Below, one piece after another: positions 1-8,608 of a stretch of DNA of 64,000 bases; position 1 is the first letter of the stretch; every line of letters starts with the position of its first letter. The position numbers and the translations under genes were made by a program. The notes under the pieces are model-generated. The model saw only the letters and a program-made list of their open reading frames with translations, searched no databases and was not told the origin of the DNA. Source of the stretch: CAVOGJ01 sp963695405 (GTDB taxonomy: Bacteria; Planctomycetota; Planctomycetia; Pirellulales; Pirellulaceae); contig CAVOGJ010000008.1 in the NCBI GenBank assembly GCA_963695405.1, positions 124,001 through 188,000 of the forward strand, in the 5' to 3' direction.

Positions 1-48
1 GCGCTCGACAGCAAGATAGCGGAGGAATCGGGCCGCGGCCGAATTCAT
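1..48 (-). CDS. Probable tyrosine recombinase XerC/XerD type, N-terminal fragment cut by window edge
   Basis: An ATG at 46-48 (minus strand) opens a frame that runs off the left end and encodes only 16 residues, MNSAAARFLRYLAVER. The string FLRYLAVER resembles the start of the SAM-like N-terminal DNA-binding domain of XerC/XerD recombinases, which typically begins with a segment such as FLxYLxVERNxS. Those enzymes resolve chromosome dimers. The call rests on this short segment only, and no strong ribosome binding site is visible. The next gene upstream on the same strand starts at 349 and ends at 116, so the two may be co-transcribed. Confidence 0.4.
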   Translation of the reverse strand, partial: MNSAAARFLRYLAVER

Positions 49-115
49 GGCGAAGTGGGGCTGGCAGGGAGGCTGGCGGTGGCCAATCGATTCTTGGCCG
101 GCGAAAACCGTGTCG

Positions 116-349
116 TTATTGCAGCGGCAGGCTGAACCGGCGATTGGTCAACTCGGCCTCGGCCGCCTTGGCGTTTTGACGAACCTTCTGGCTGAGTACG
201 GCCGCATCATACCACGAAAAACTCAAATCGGGATTCGAGGCATAGCGACCGAGGGTCCGCAGCGTTTCGGCTCGCCGAGAATCGTCATAGAGGAAAATGT
301 AGCGCTCTTCACCCTTGACAAGTGCCAGCACGTTGATGTCTTGCGTCAC
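116..349 (-). CDS. Small conserved hypothetical protein (77 aa)
   Basis: This 77-residue frame starts with GTG. It contains LVKGEERYIFLYDD near the N-terminus and SFSWYDAAVLSQKVR near the C-terminus. I recognise the pattern as a small soluble protein that recurs in planctomycete genomes, but I know no function for it. There is no signal peptide, membrane segment or known catalytic motif. The exact start is unsure: another GTG lies six codons downstream and no clear Shine-Dalgarno is present. It lies just upstream of the probable recombinase start at 48, 67 nt away, so they could form an operon. Confidence 0.65.
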   Translation of the reverse strand: MTQDINVLALVKGEERYIFLYDDSRRAETLRTLGRYASNPDLSFSWYDAAVLSQKVRQNAKAAEAELTNRRFSLPLQ

Positions 350-672
350 GTTGGTGGGTCTCCGTCTGCTAAATTCGCCCGTAAATTGACAGCACTGATG
401 GCTGGCAGGGGCAAAACTTGCCGTTGGCTGTTTGCCCTAGGCCCTCATATCGGCAGGCAAACGAGAGACTCCACACTTACGTTTCAAGATCCGTACTGCG
501 CGACAGAATAATTCGCCAAGCAGTCCCGCTAAAGCGCATAACAGTCCGTTTCGGACGCTTGCGATTGATCGCTTGCTTGCGTTGAAAGTGCCGACCCGGA
601 TTATCATGCGGGATGTGACGGCGCAACGGTACTGCGGGCGTGGACAACCTACTTACGAATCGGCCGCATGAG
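350..672. other. Intergenic stretch, nothing recognised
   Basis: This stretch separates the 77-aa gene from the end of the deacetylase gene, both on the minus strand. It should hold the promoter of the former. I see no hairpin with a T-run, no repeat and no RNA gene. A plus-strand open frame that crosses the 77-aa gene looks like a shadow. Confidence 0.4.
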
Positions 673-1362
673 CTACTTCAATGATTGCAGTGACTTCATG
701 CCAATGGGTTCACGACACGCGAACGGTTCGCCATATCCGCTCCCGATCATCTGTCCCCAATAGGCGTTCCAATCATGAATGCGGGTCATCAAAGAGGGCT
801 GCTCGGTTTCCCGTCCCTGGACCAACTGGCTGTGAAAGCACTCCAGCGCCGCTTTCTTTCGCGGCCATTCCTCCGTGATGTCCAGCACAAACGCGGGTTG
901 GATCGCCAGCTTTAGGTGAATACTGAAATAATGGTAAATGCGTTCCGGATGGTGAGGATCGCCCTCGAGGTGGGACTTGGTCAGTTTGGCCCAGAAACGA
1001 GCGTCCTCGACCAGTTGCGCCGCGGCCACATGATCCGGATGGGCGTCGGTCCAATAGGGGGCGAATAGCCACCGAGGTTTCGTCCGCCGGATGACATTGG
1101 CGAGCGCCGCGCGGGCCTCGAGTGTGGGCAGCAGTTGGCGATTGGTCAGTCCCAGGTTTTCCCGCCAGGTGACACCCAAAGCGCGACTAGCGGCGTGCGT
1201 CTCGCGAGCACGGATTTCGCGACTGCCATGCGGCGTCGGTTCACCATCAGTGAGGTCGAGAATGCCAATCCGCTGTTGCTCGGAGAGCAGTTTTACGATG
1301 GTGCCCCCCATTCCCAATTCGGCATCATCTGGATGGGGCGCGATGACGAGTGCGTCGAGCAT
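673..1362 (-). CDS. bshB1: PIG-L family deacetylase, BshB1-like (bacillithiol biosynthesis)
   Basis: The 229-residue protein belongs to the zinc-dependent PIG-L/LmbE deacetylases. Characteristic motifs are APHPDDAELGMGG (H10, D12 and D13) and AHPDHVAAA (H108, H111), which together give the usual His-Asp-His zinc site. Length and the segment DLTDGEPTPHGS match the BshB1 subfamily, which deacetylates GlcNAc-malate in bacillithiol synthesis. The substrate assignment is from family resemblance only; other PIG-L enzymes act on different N-acetyl sugars. It has no signal peptide and should be cytosolic. It starts with ATG at 1362. No other bacillithiol genes are in the window. Confidence 0.8.
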   Translation of the reverse strand: MLDALVIAPHPDDAELGMGGTIVKLLSEQQRIGILDLTDGEPTPHGSREIRARETHAASRALGVTWRENLGLTNRQLLPTLEARAALANVIRRTKPRWLFAPYWTDAHPDHVAAAQLVEDARFWAKLTKSHLEGDPHHPERIYHYFSIHLKLAIQPAFVLDITEEWPRKKAALECFHSQLVQGRETEQPSLMTRIHDWNAYWGQMIGSGYGEPFACREPIGMKSLQSLK

Positions 1363-1541
1363 GAATGGGCGTGTGCGGAGGTGCCAGTGAATGCTGTGGT
1401 GCGAAATCTCTGTTCAAAGTAGCAAGGTCTCTTCCGCTGTCAATTGTCGTTCTCACTCATCGCCCCTCCCTTGCTGGTCCGTCGAGAGGCGTGCGGTTAC
1501 CATGGTCGCCAAGAGAGTCTCGTGGATAGGGGGTAACTGAA

Positions 1542-2226
1542 TTGAAATATCAACATGTTGTGGTGGCCTGCGTGCTGCTGATTGGTCTCGACGGGTGCCA
1601 TCGCACCGCCCATGATCGGCAGCCTGCCAGCGATCGACCTACCCGTGCTCCCCTGGCCAGTGGTGGTGCCCCCGACTCTGATGATGACCACGTTCCTTCG
1701 CCACGAAAGGAGCCGCTGCGGCCCGCCCCTGTTCAGCGTGTCACTGCGGAGGCTTTCCTCGACGCGTCCCTGGCCGGCGATTTAACAACGGTCCAGCTGG
1801 CGCTTGGTGCCGGTTTGGACGCGAACACGCAGGACGAGCAGCAACGAACCGCCTTGCTGCTGAGCAGCCTTCAATGGACACACAGCGGTAATCAAGCTGC
1901 TGCTGGAACATGGAGCGGGATTGGGGCAGCATGATGCCACGGGTCGGACCGCGTTGATGTACGCTGCCACCGGCGCGAATGAGGAAGCCGTTCGCTTTTT
2001 GCTCGCCAAGGGAGCCGAGGTCAACGCCGCAGATTCAGGGGAAGGATTCACACCGCTGATGCACGCAGCGGCGGAAGGTCACTTGCAGGTCGTGAAAGTA
2101 CTCTTGGAGTATGGTGCCGATCCAGCGATCAAGGATGTGGACGGGGACACCGCGTCCGATTTTGCCGCCCGGAACGGCCACCGTCAGGTCGTACAGTGGC
2201 TCGCCCGACCAGCGGACGCGAAGTAG
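1542..2226 (+). CDS. Ankyrin-repeat lipoprotein, interrupted by a single-base frameshift
   Basis: Two overlapping frames make one ankyrin protein. The first (TTG start at 1542) encodes a signal-peptide-like N-terminus ending in GLDGC, a weak lipobox, then a low-complexity linker and the start of the first repeat (LDANTQDEQQRTALLL). Skipping one base (A at about 1863) continues directly into AAFNGHTAVIKLLLEHGAG and three further repeats ending at 2226. The joined product would be about 227 aa, exported and probably lipid-anchored. Ankyrin repeats bind protein partners, and none can be named here. As read, the first frame would stop at 1934, losing most repeats. This is either a sequence error or a recent mutation. 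Confidence 0.7.
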
Positions 2227-2531
2227 GCGCTGTGGACCGCTGACCAGGCTGGCAACTCCCAGTCGCTCCGTCTTATGAGGGCGGGACCGTCGATCCGGGT
2301 CCGTCGGGGATGATCCGGGTTCGCCGGGTTTGCACAGCTGGGAAGGGCACGGCGAGTCACCTGGAATGGAATAAAGAACACGCGGCTCAACCGATGGCCC
2401 TGACTGGCCCTAAGGACTGACGATTATGATCGTCCGGCAAGTTTGTTTGCCTTCAATTCACCCGAATCCGCAAGATTTCTGGGACCGTGGATCAGGTTGC
2501 GGAATAAACTTGCGACTGGGGAAATGGGCGC
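2227..2531. other. Intergenic stretch with no recognised feature
   Basis: About 300 bases lie between the ankyrin gene and the acetyltransferase. A short imperfect duplication of the type GATCCGGGT-n-CGTCGGG occurs near 2291-2330. I see no convincing terminator or promoter. Confidence 0.35.
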
Positions 2532-3755
2532 GTGGAAACTTGTCCCAGGGAAACTGCTGTGAGCGTTGGTGTTGCAAAAGAAGAACGGCGCGCGGATTCG
2601 GCGGTTGGCGATCGAATCAAGCCGCTCGTGATTGAACCGGTGCGATCGCGATCAGATCTATCCGAGTTCATCGAGCTTCCCAAGCGATTGTTTCAAAATG
2701 ATCCAGCCTGGATCCATCCGCTTGACCTTGAAATCAAACGATTTCTATCGCCCGAGCATCCGTTTCGCAGGCACGGCGAGGCGACGGCATTTCTGGCTCG
2801 CAGAAACGGCATCGTGGTGGGGCGAATCCTCGTCTCCGATGATCCTCGTTACAACGAGCAACATGCTTCCAACCTCGGCTGTTTCGGCATGTTTCATTCA
2901 CTCGACGATCAACGGATTGCGAATCATTTGCTGGACGCAGCAGCGAACTGGTTGCTATCCAGAGGACGATCCGAGCTGATCGGCCCCATTGACTACTCGA
3001 CGAATTACACGTCGGGGCTCCTGGTGGATGGATTCGATACTCCGCCGAGCGTGCTGATGAATGATCACCCGCCCTACTACGCCGAGCTGCTGGAAAATTG
3101 GGGGCTCAAAAAGGGCAAAGACCTCTACGCCTGGTGGTTCACCCGAGCCAATTCCATCAACGAGGAGTGGCGGGCCCGCGTCAATCGCCTCGCCAACCGT
3201 TTCAAAGTGGTGATTCGCCCCATCGACGTTCGAAATCCCGAGGAAGACATTGAACGCTTTCGCAACGTGTACAACGAGGCGTGGCGGGACAATTGGGGTT
3301 TCGTGAAGATGACGAACGCCGAGTTCCATCATCTGGCCCACGGCCTCAAACGGCTGGCGGTGCCTCAAATGGTCTTAATCGCCGAAGTCGATGACCAACC
3401 TGTGGGTCTGGCGATTACCATCCCCAACCTCAACGAGGCGATTGCACCGTTGCGAGGATGCCTGACGCGCTATGGGGTCCCGTGGGGTCTGGCCCGTCTG
3501 TGGTGGCGGCTGCGACGCGTCAAGACCGCGAGGCTTGCCGCCTTGGGCGTGATCCCCCGTTTTCGTCGGCGTGGAGTCGCAGAAATGCTGATTCAGCGGA
3601 CGTTTGATTATGGGAAGGATGTGCTCGGATACACGGGGGCCGAATTAAGTTGGACGTTAGAAGATAATGCGCTGATTAACCGGTCCATTGAGCGCGTCGG
3701 AGGACGACGCTATAAGACGTACCGCATCTACCGACGGGCGCTGGGTAACGATTAA
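2532..3755 (+). CDS. GNAT-fold N-acetyltransferase (YghO-like)
   Basis: The 407-residue protein has an N-terminal region typical of YghO-like proteins (segments FIELPKRLFQNDPAWIHP and HGEATAFLARRNGIVVGRI) and a C-terminal GNAT domain. In that domain a hydrophobic strand is followed by LGVIPRFRRRGVAEMLI, which fits the acetyl-CoA-binding R/Q-x-x-G-x-G/A loop in degenerate form. GNAT enzymes transfer acetyl groups to amines; the substrate is unknown. The frame opens with a GTG at 2532. A second GTG about ten codons later is equally possible, because the conserved part only begins near residue 32. It stands alone and is followed by a convergent gene. Confidence 0.75.
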   Translation: METCPRETAVSVGVAKEERRADSAVGDRIKPLVIEPVRSRSDLSEFIELPKRLFQNDPAWIHPLDLEIKRFLSPEHPFRRHGEATAFLARRNGIVVGRILVSDDPRYNEQHASNLGCFGMFHSLDDQRIANHLLDAAANWLLSRGRSELIGPIDYSTNYTSGLLVDGFDTPPSVLMNDHPPYYAELLENWGLKKGKDLYAWWFTRANSINEEWRARVNRLANRFKVVIRPIDVRNPEEDIERFRNVYNEAWRDNWGFVKMTNAEFHHLAHGLKRLAVPQMVLIAEVDDQPVGLAITIPNLNEAIAPLRGCLTRYGVPWGLARLWWRLRRVKTARLAALGVIPRFRRRGVAEMLIQRTFDYGKDVLGYTGAELSWTLEDNALINRSIERVGGRRYKTYRIYRRALGND

Positions 3756-3904
3756 AGACCCGCTCGTCGAAAGGCGTGGCACCGACCCTGCAGAACCCTG
3801 AGTCACCGTCGAACGACGATCGAACCCGCGTGTTGAACTTCAGCGGATGCCCGACGGCTGCCACAGGAAGTTTGCGATCTGCGACGGCGGCGATCGCCTG
3901 CCAA

Positions 3905-3944
3905 AGAAAAACGCTCGTCCACCGGATTCGACGGACGAGCGTTT
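3905..3944 (-). terminator. Intrinsic terminator for the PEP-CTERM gene
   Basis: A perfect inverted repeat (arm AACGCTCGTCC and its complement, 3910-3920 and 3933-3943) surrounds a 12-nt loop. On the minus strand it is followed by a T-run. It lies just past the stop of the minus-strand gene ending at 3972. As the neighbouring genes converge here, it may also end the acetyltransferase transcript. Confidence 0.75.
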
Positions 3945-3971
3945 CGTGAAACATTTGGTGAAAACGTTCGC

Positions 3972-4601
3972 TTACTTCCGACGTTGGCGGAGGCAGAGCA
4001 TCGCCAGACCGGCAATGCCTGTCAGAACGAACGAAGTCGGCTCGGGCACGACGGTAAAAGAAACGTCATCGACGAAGACTGTCTGATCCGCCACACCCCC
4101 AAAACTCTGGATCGCATACACGACGCGGGCAGTATCGGCTCCAGCGGGAACCGTCGCGTCATACGAGAACATTCCGTAATCGACGCCCGGCATGGAATCG
4201 AAGTTCGGTGTACGCGAGATTTCCATATCCGCCACGGAATCTCGAAACTCCAAGCGAATTTCTACGGCACTAACGCCGAAATTGGCCTTATTCCAGCCAC
4301 TGTAGTTGACCAGTTGCCCGGCCGACAAATTGGGAACGTCCTGGAAGACGCCAGCGAAGCTATTGGGTGTATTGCTGATGCTCAATTTGAGTGACTGCGA
4401 ACCGCTGAGGGGCATCTCGGTGCTGTTTTCCGCCACAGCGCCGGCGCCGCCGCTGAAGCCTTCCCAGAATCCAACAAACGGCGGTCCATCATCGGTGATT
4501 GGGTCTTCGAACCCTGGATTCGCAAGCTCGTTCGCCGATACCGACGAACAGACGGCGAACATCGCCGCGATAAGAAAAGTGGTAGCTAACCTCATGATCA
4601 T
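3972..4601 (-). CDS. Exported protein with PEP-CTERM sorting tail
   Basis: The product of about 209 aa has an N-terminal signal peptide (MRLATTFLIAAMFAVCSSVSA) and a C-terminal sorting signal: VPEPTSFVLTG, a hydrophobic stretch, and RQRRK. PEP-CTERM tails are recognised by exosortase and direct proteins to the cell surface or exopolysaccharide. The body begins NELANPGFEDP, typical of a carbohydrate-binding-like jelly-roll (CBM4/9-like), and no catalytic motif is visible. I chose the ATG at 4601, or the one two codons later, because AAGGA lies just upstream; an in-frame start at 4664 would put an odd hydrophobic segment before the signal. A small inverted repeat (4634-4640 and 4648-4654) sits in the leader. 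Confidence 0.8.
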   Translation of the reverse strand: MIMRLATTFLIAAMFAVCSSVSANELANPGFEDPITDDGPPFVGFWEGFSGGAGAVAENSTEMPLSGSQSLKLSISNTPNSFAGVFQDVPNLSAGQLVNYSGWNKANFGVSAVEIRLEFRDSVADMEISRTPNFDSMPGVDYGMFSYDATVPAGADTARVVYAIQSFGGVADQTVFVDDVSFTVVPEPTSFVLTGIAGLAMLCLRQRRK

Positions 4602-4978
4602 TAGTTCCTTCTCAGTGAAAAAAAGTAAAAAACAAAACGCTACAAACGCGTTTTCTAATTCCACATTTCCGCCGTCAACAAACCAGTCTCTGGCTTGTCG
4701 CGGCGACCAGCGGCATTACGTTATGTTCCCGCCGCATCCTTCATCAAACCACAAATCAAATCGAAAAAAAAGAATGAAAGTCAAAAAAAGCCAAGTTTCT
4801 TGACTTTTGAGACCACGCCGCTTAGTCTGTGCGCGGAGCGGGCCAATCCTCACCGGGCGACCGTGGAACGCCGGGCAGGTCTTCCGGGAGACGGCGTACG
4901 CCGTCTGGGACCGGCGCATGGGCCAGACGCGGCGGATTCATCGTAAGCGAACGATTCGATCGACAAGCGGAGACTTCT
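4602..4978. other. Divergent intergenic region with an inverted repeat
   Basis: This A/T-rich stretch separates two divergent genes for exported PEP-CTERM proteins. It contains an 8-bp perfect inverted repeat (AAAGTCAA at 4777-4784, complement at 4800-4807) whose right arm includes TTGACT, a fair -35 box. No good -10 box follows at the usual distance. It could serve as a shared operator, but nothing confirms this. Confidence 0.35.
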
Positions 4979-6712
4979 GTGAATTACCGAGGAACTCTAG
5001 GGTCCGCGTGCATCGTCACTTGCCTCACGGCCTCATTTGTTTCCGCACAGACGTTCGTGAATGTGACGGCGGCCGCCGGGATCCAGCATGTGCAGACAAC
5101 GGCCGCCCTGGTATCCAATCTTCCAGGCACGGCATTCATGACCGGGGGAGTCGCCGCGGACGACTTCGACGGCGATGGGCTAACGGACCTGGTCTTTACC
5201 CGCTTAAATGACGTCGACATCCTGTATCGCAATCTGGGGAATGGGACGTTCGAGCCCCGTACCCAAGCGGCCGGCTTTACCATGCCGACCCTCACCAATG
5301 GTGTCGTCTCGGGCGACATTGACAATGATGGTGACAAAGACTTGTACATGACGACCACCACCGGCACGGCCAACCATTTGTATCTTAATGACGGAAACGG
5401 CGTTTTCACCGACGCAGGGCCTGGTCGAGTTGCGGCGTTGGCAAACGGGATTCGCCGCACCGGGCAAGGCGCGACCTTCGGCGATTACGACCGTGATGGG
5501 TATCTCGACCTGATGACGGCAGACTGGGGTAATCCGGTCGCCGACAGTCAATCGCGACTGTTGCGCAACGTCGGAGCCAGCCAGCCTGGCCATTTCGAGG
5601 ACGTGACATCAGCGGCCGGGCTGGACGTGTACCGCACTGACCGATCCTATCGATTCTCTCCACGTTTCGTCGATCTCGATCGCGACGGCGCGTTGGACAT
5701 GGCAATCGCGTCGGACTTTGGAACCAGTCAGCTCTTTTGGAACAATGGTGACGGAACATTCACTGATGGGACACTTGCCGCCGGCGTGGGAACCGATCAC
5801 AACGGCATGGGTTCCACCTTTGGCGACTACGACGGTGATGGCGATCTCGATTGGTTTATTACGAACATCACCGCAGATCCCAACTTACCACCTACCGGTT
5901 TTGGCGGCTGGAATCGCTTATATCGGAACGATGGAAATCGGCAGTTCACCGACGTCACGGCCGAGGCAGGTGTCCGCGACTCGCGCTGGTCCTGGGGCAC
6001 CACGTTCTTCGACTACGATAACGACGGCGATCTTGATTTGATTGCCACGAACGGCTTCACCGCAGCCGGTTGGGTCGACGACCGCACGTTTCTCTGGCAA
6101 AACAACAACGGCGTATTCACGGATGTCTCGGAAGTCTCGGGCATCACCGATACCTTGCAGGGCCGCGGGCTCGTACATCTCGATTACGACAACGATGGTG
6201 ACCTGGATGTTGTCATCGTGAACAACGAAGCGGCACCGATTCTCTACCGCAATGATGGCGGTAACGCGAATGGTTTCCTGCGGGTGAAACTCGAGGGTCG
6301 GCTTTCCAATCGTGATGGAATTGGAGCATTCATTACGGTGACTCCTGACCTGGACAATCCAGAAATGCAAATGGTGTGGGAAGTCGATGGCGGCAGCAGC
6401 TTTCTCAGCCAAAATGAAAGAATTGCGCACTTCGGATTGGGAGATGGGAACGCTATGGTTGATCTCGTAACCATTGAATGGCCGAGTGGATTGGTTCAGC
6501 ATCAATATGACGTGCCCGCCAACCAGACAATCACTCTTGTGGAACGCCGGTCGCGAAACGTCGCCTCATTTGACTTTCTTCCGACGGCACGCGGCGAATT
6601 CCGGCCAGTGCCAGAACCTGCGACTGGCTGGTTCTTGGGGATCGCCGCACTGGTCGTCTGGTCGCGATGGCGACATCGGTACTTCACGTCCGGCATCGCA
6701 ATCGGCGAATGA
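4979..6712 (+). CDS. Secreted FG-GAP/VCBS repeat protein with ASPIC/UnbV domain and PEP-CTERM tail
   Basis: I start this gene at the GTG at 4979 (577 aa), because a signal peptide (GSACIVTCLTASFVSA) follows at once and GCGGAG sits 8 nt before it. An in-frame upstream extension looks noncoding. The body carries many calcium-binding FG-GAP/VCBS repeats with the pattern DFDGDGLTDLVF, DIDNDGDKDLYM and DYDNDGDLDVVI, expected to form a beta-propeller. An ASPIC/UnbV domain follows (GIGAFITV, SFLSQNERIAHFGLG, IEWPSGLVQ). The end is PVPEPATGWFLG plus a hydrophobic segment and basic residues, a PEP-CTERM tail. This CRTAC1-like architecture is common in planctomycetes. The role is extracellular, with the ligand unknown. 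Confidence 0.88.
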   Translation: MNYRGTLGSACIVTCLTASFVSAQTFVNVTAAAGIQHVQTTAALVSNLPGTAFMTGGVAADDFDGDGLTDLVFTRLNDVDILYRNLGNGTFEPRTQAAGFTMPTLTNGVVSGDIDNDGDKDLYMTTTTGTANHLYLNDGNGVFTDAGPGRVAALANGIRRTGQGATFGDYDRDGYLDLMTADWGNPVADSQSRLLRNVGASQPGHFEDVTSAAGLDVYRTDRSYRFSPRFVDLDRDGALDMAIASDFGTSQLFWNNGDGTFTDGTLAAGVGTDHNGMGSTFGDYDGDGDLDWFITNITADPNLPPTGFGGWNRLYRNDGNRQFTDVTAEAGVRDSRWSWGTTFFDYDNDGDLDLIATNGFTAAGWVDDRTFLWQNNNGVFTDVSEVSGITDTLQGRGLVHLDYDNDGDLDVVIVNNEAAPILYRNDGGNANGFLRVKLEGRLSNRDGIGAFITVTPDLDNPEMQMVWEVDGGSSFLSQNERIAHFGLGDGNAMVDLVTIEWPSGLVQHQYDVPANQTITLVERRSRNVASFDFLPTARGEFRPVPEPATGWFLGIAALVVWSRWRHRYFTSGIAIGE

Positions 6713-6829
6713 GTCTGCAGGAAGCGATCGAGGTCCCAGTTGGGACATCGGCCTGCCGACGCGCCAGACGCGATGCCATCGTCGACATGACTCCCCAGCG
6801 AATAGCCGACTCACGAGAGCGATTTTCCG

Positions 6830-8347
6830 ATGTCGAAACAGGTCATCTACGATCGGCTTTGTCAACACTATCAGGAAACTGCGCAACTGGCTGGGATCGA
6901 TGCGCTGCTGGGATGGGACGAGCGGACAGGATTGCCGCAGCGAGCGGGCGCGCATCGTGCTGACCAGATGAGCCTGATGGCGGGGCTCATTCACCAACGA
7001 AAGACCGACCCGAGAATCGGCGAATGGTTGCGTGGGTTAGAGGAATGGGAGGGTACGGCCGATCCGCGTAGTGACACGGCTGCCACTGTCCGCGAAATCG
7101 CCCGTGACTACGAAAAACAGTGCAAGTTACCGCAGACGCTTGTGCAGGCACTAAGCAAAGCGTCGGTCCTCGGTCAACAAGTGTGGGTCGAGGCGCGGAA
7201 GGCGAACGATTTCCCCATGTTTGCCCCGCGACTTGAAGAAATCGTACGGCTGTGCCGCGAAAAGGCCGACGCGATCGGTTACGCGGATTGCCGCTACGAC
7301 GCTTTGCTGGATGATTACGAACCGGCCGCTTCGACTCGACGAGTGGCCGCCGTTCTGCGCGATCTTGGCGAGCGACTTAGCTTGCTCGTGCGGCAGATCG
7401 CCGACAGCGGACGCCAGGCGCCGCGGGACGTACTGCAGAGACATTACCCAGTTCCGTCGCAACGCGAATTCGCTCGATTCGCATCGCAGCAGATCGGTTT
7501 TGATTATGAAGCGGGCCGGCTGGACGAGACGCCGCATCCGTTTTGCACAACCCTGGGCCCACACGACTGTCGTATTACGACTCGGTACCTTGAAGAATAC
7601 TTTCCAAGCGCATTCTTCAGCACGCTGCACGAAGCGGGACACGGGATTTACGAGCAGGGATTGCGGGCGGATTTTTACGGCCTACCCCCGGGCGAACCGG
7701 CGTCTCTCGGGATCCACGAATCGCAATCCCGCTTGTGGGAAAATTTCGTCGGTCGCAGTCGATCGTTTTGGATTCACTTCTTTCCGCTGGCTCAGCAGCA
7801 TTTTCCTGCCGCGCTCTCGGACGTCACACTCGACAATTTCTACTGGGCCGTCAACGATGTGCGGCCGTCGCTGATTCGCGTCGAGGCGGATGAGGTCACT
7901 TACAATCTTCACATCATTATCCGCTTTGAGTTGGAGCAGCAACTGATCGACAACAAGCTGGCCATCTCCGACCTGCCGCAGGCCTGGAATGAGCAGTACC
8001 GCGACTATTTGGGCATCGCCCCCCCAAGTGATGCCATGGGTGTGCTCCAAGACGTCCACTGGAGCGCGGCGTTGTTTGGCTACTTTGCGACGTACGCGCT
8101 CGGCAATCTCTACGCTGCCCAGCTATTCGCCCGGGCAGCACAAGACGTGGGTCCACTGGATCAGGCCTTCGCCCGCGGCCATTTCCACGACCTGCTCGGC
8201 TGGTTGCGGGCGAACGTCCATACGCAGGGGCGCTGCCGGCCCGCCGCGGAGTTAGTCGAGTTGCTATGCGGTCAGCCACTCAGCAGTCAGCCGCTGATGG
8301 ACTACTTACGAGCCAAACTTTCGCCGCTCTACCAACTGTCGGCTTGA
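6830..8347 (+). CDS. Carboxypeptidase M32 family (thermostable carboxypeptidase Taq-like)
   Basis: The 505-residue protein has the full M32 signature: HPF at 236-238, DCRIT near 246, the zinc-binding HEAGH at 267-271 and HESQSRLWEN from 296, in which E297 should be the third ligand. These cytosolic metallocarboxypeptidases remove C-terminal residues from peptides with broad specificity. Length matches the family (about 500 aa). The N-terminal helices including WDERTGLPQ are also typical. It starts with ATG at 6830. It stands alone between unrelated genes, so I infer a housekeeping peptide-turnover role. Confidence 0.92.
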   Translation: MSKQVIYDRLCQHYQETAQLAGIDALLGWDERTGLPQRAGAHRADQMSLMAGLIHQRKTDPRIGEWLRGLEEWEGTADPRSDTAATVREIARDYEKQCKLPQTLVQALSKASVLGQQVWVEARKANDFPMFAPRLEEIVRLCREKADAIGYADCRYDALLDDYEPAASTRRVAAVLRDLGERLSLLVRQIADSGRQAPRDVLQRHYPVPSQREFARFASQQIGFDYEAGRLDETPHPFCTTLGPHDCRITTRYLEEYFPSAFFSTLHEAGHGIYEQGLRADFYGLPPGEPASLGIHESQSRLWENFVGRSRSFWIHFFPLAQQHFPAALSDVTLDNFYWAVNDVRPSLIRVEADEVTYNLHIIIRFELEQQLIDNKLAISDLPQAWNEQYRDYLGIAPPSDAMGVLQDVHWSAALFGYFATYALGNLYAAQLFARAAQDVGPLDQAFARGHFHDLLGWLRANVHTQGRCRPAAELVELLCGQPLSSQPLMDYLRAKLSPLYQLSA

Positions 8348-8608
8348 AATGGAAAGGTCCGTCAAGTTCGGGCCCAACCGAGCTCGTGGACAACCGGCAA
8401 ACCGCTGGCAAGATGGTTGCCCGGCCTGATCTGCTGACTCGGCCCTCCCCACAAATTCGATCAGGACCCACCCTTCGCACCGATTACCCGTCCCTTCCGG
8501 CTGGAATGGTGCCGGCGCAAGTGGTGACTGGATGCTGAGCACTGGATTAAACTAGGGGTCTTTCGCCGCGGCAAAACCATCGTCGATTTGACGGGAGTCA
8601 CCCGACCC

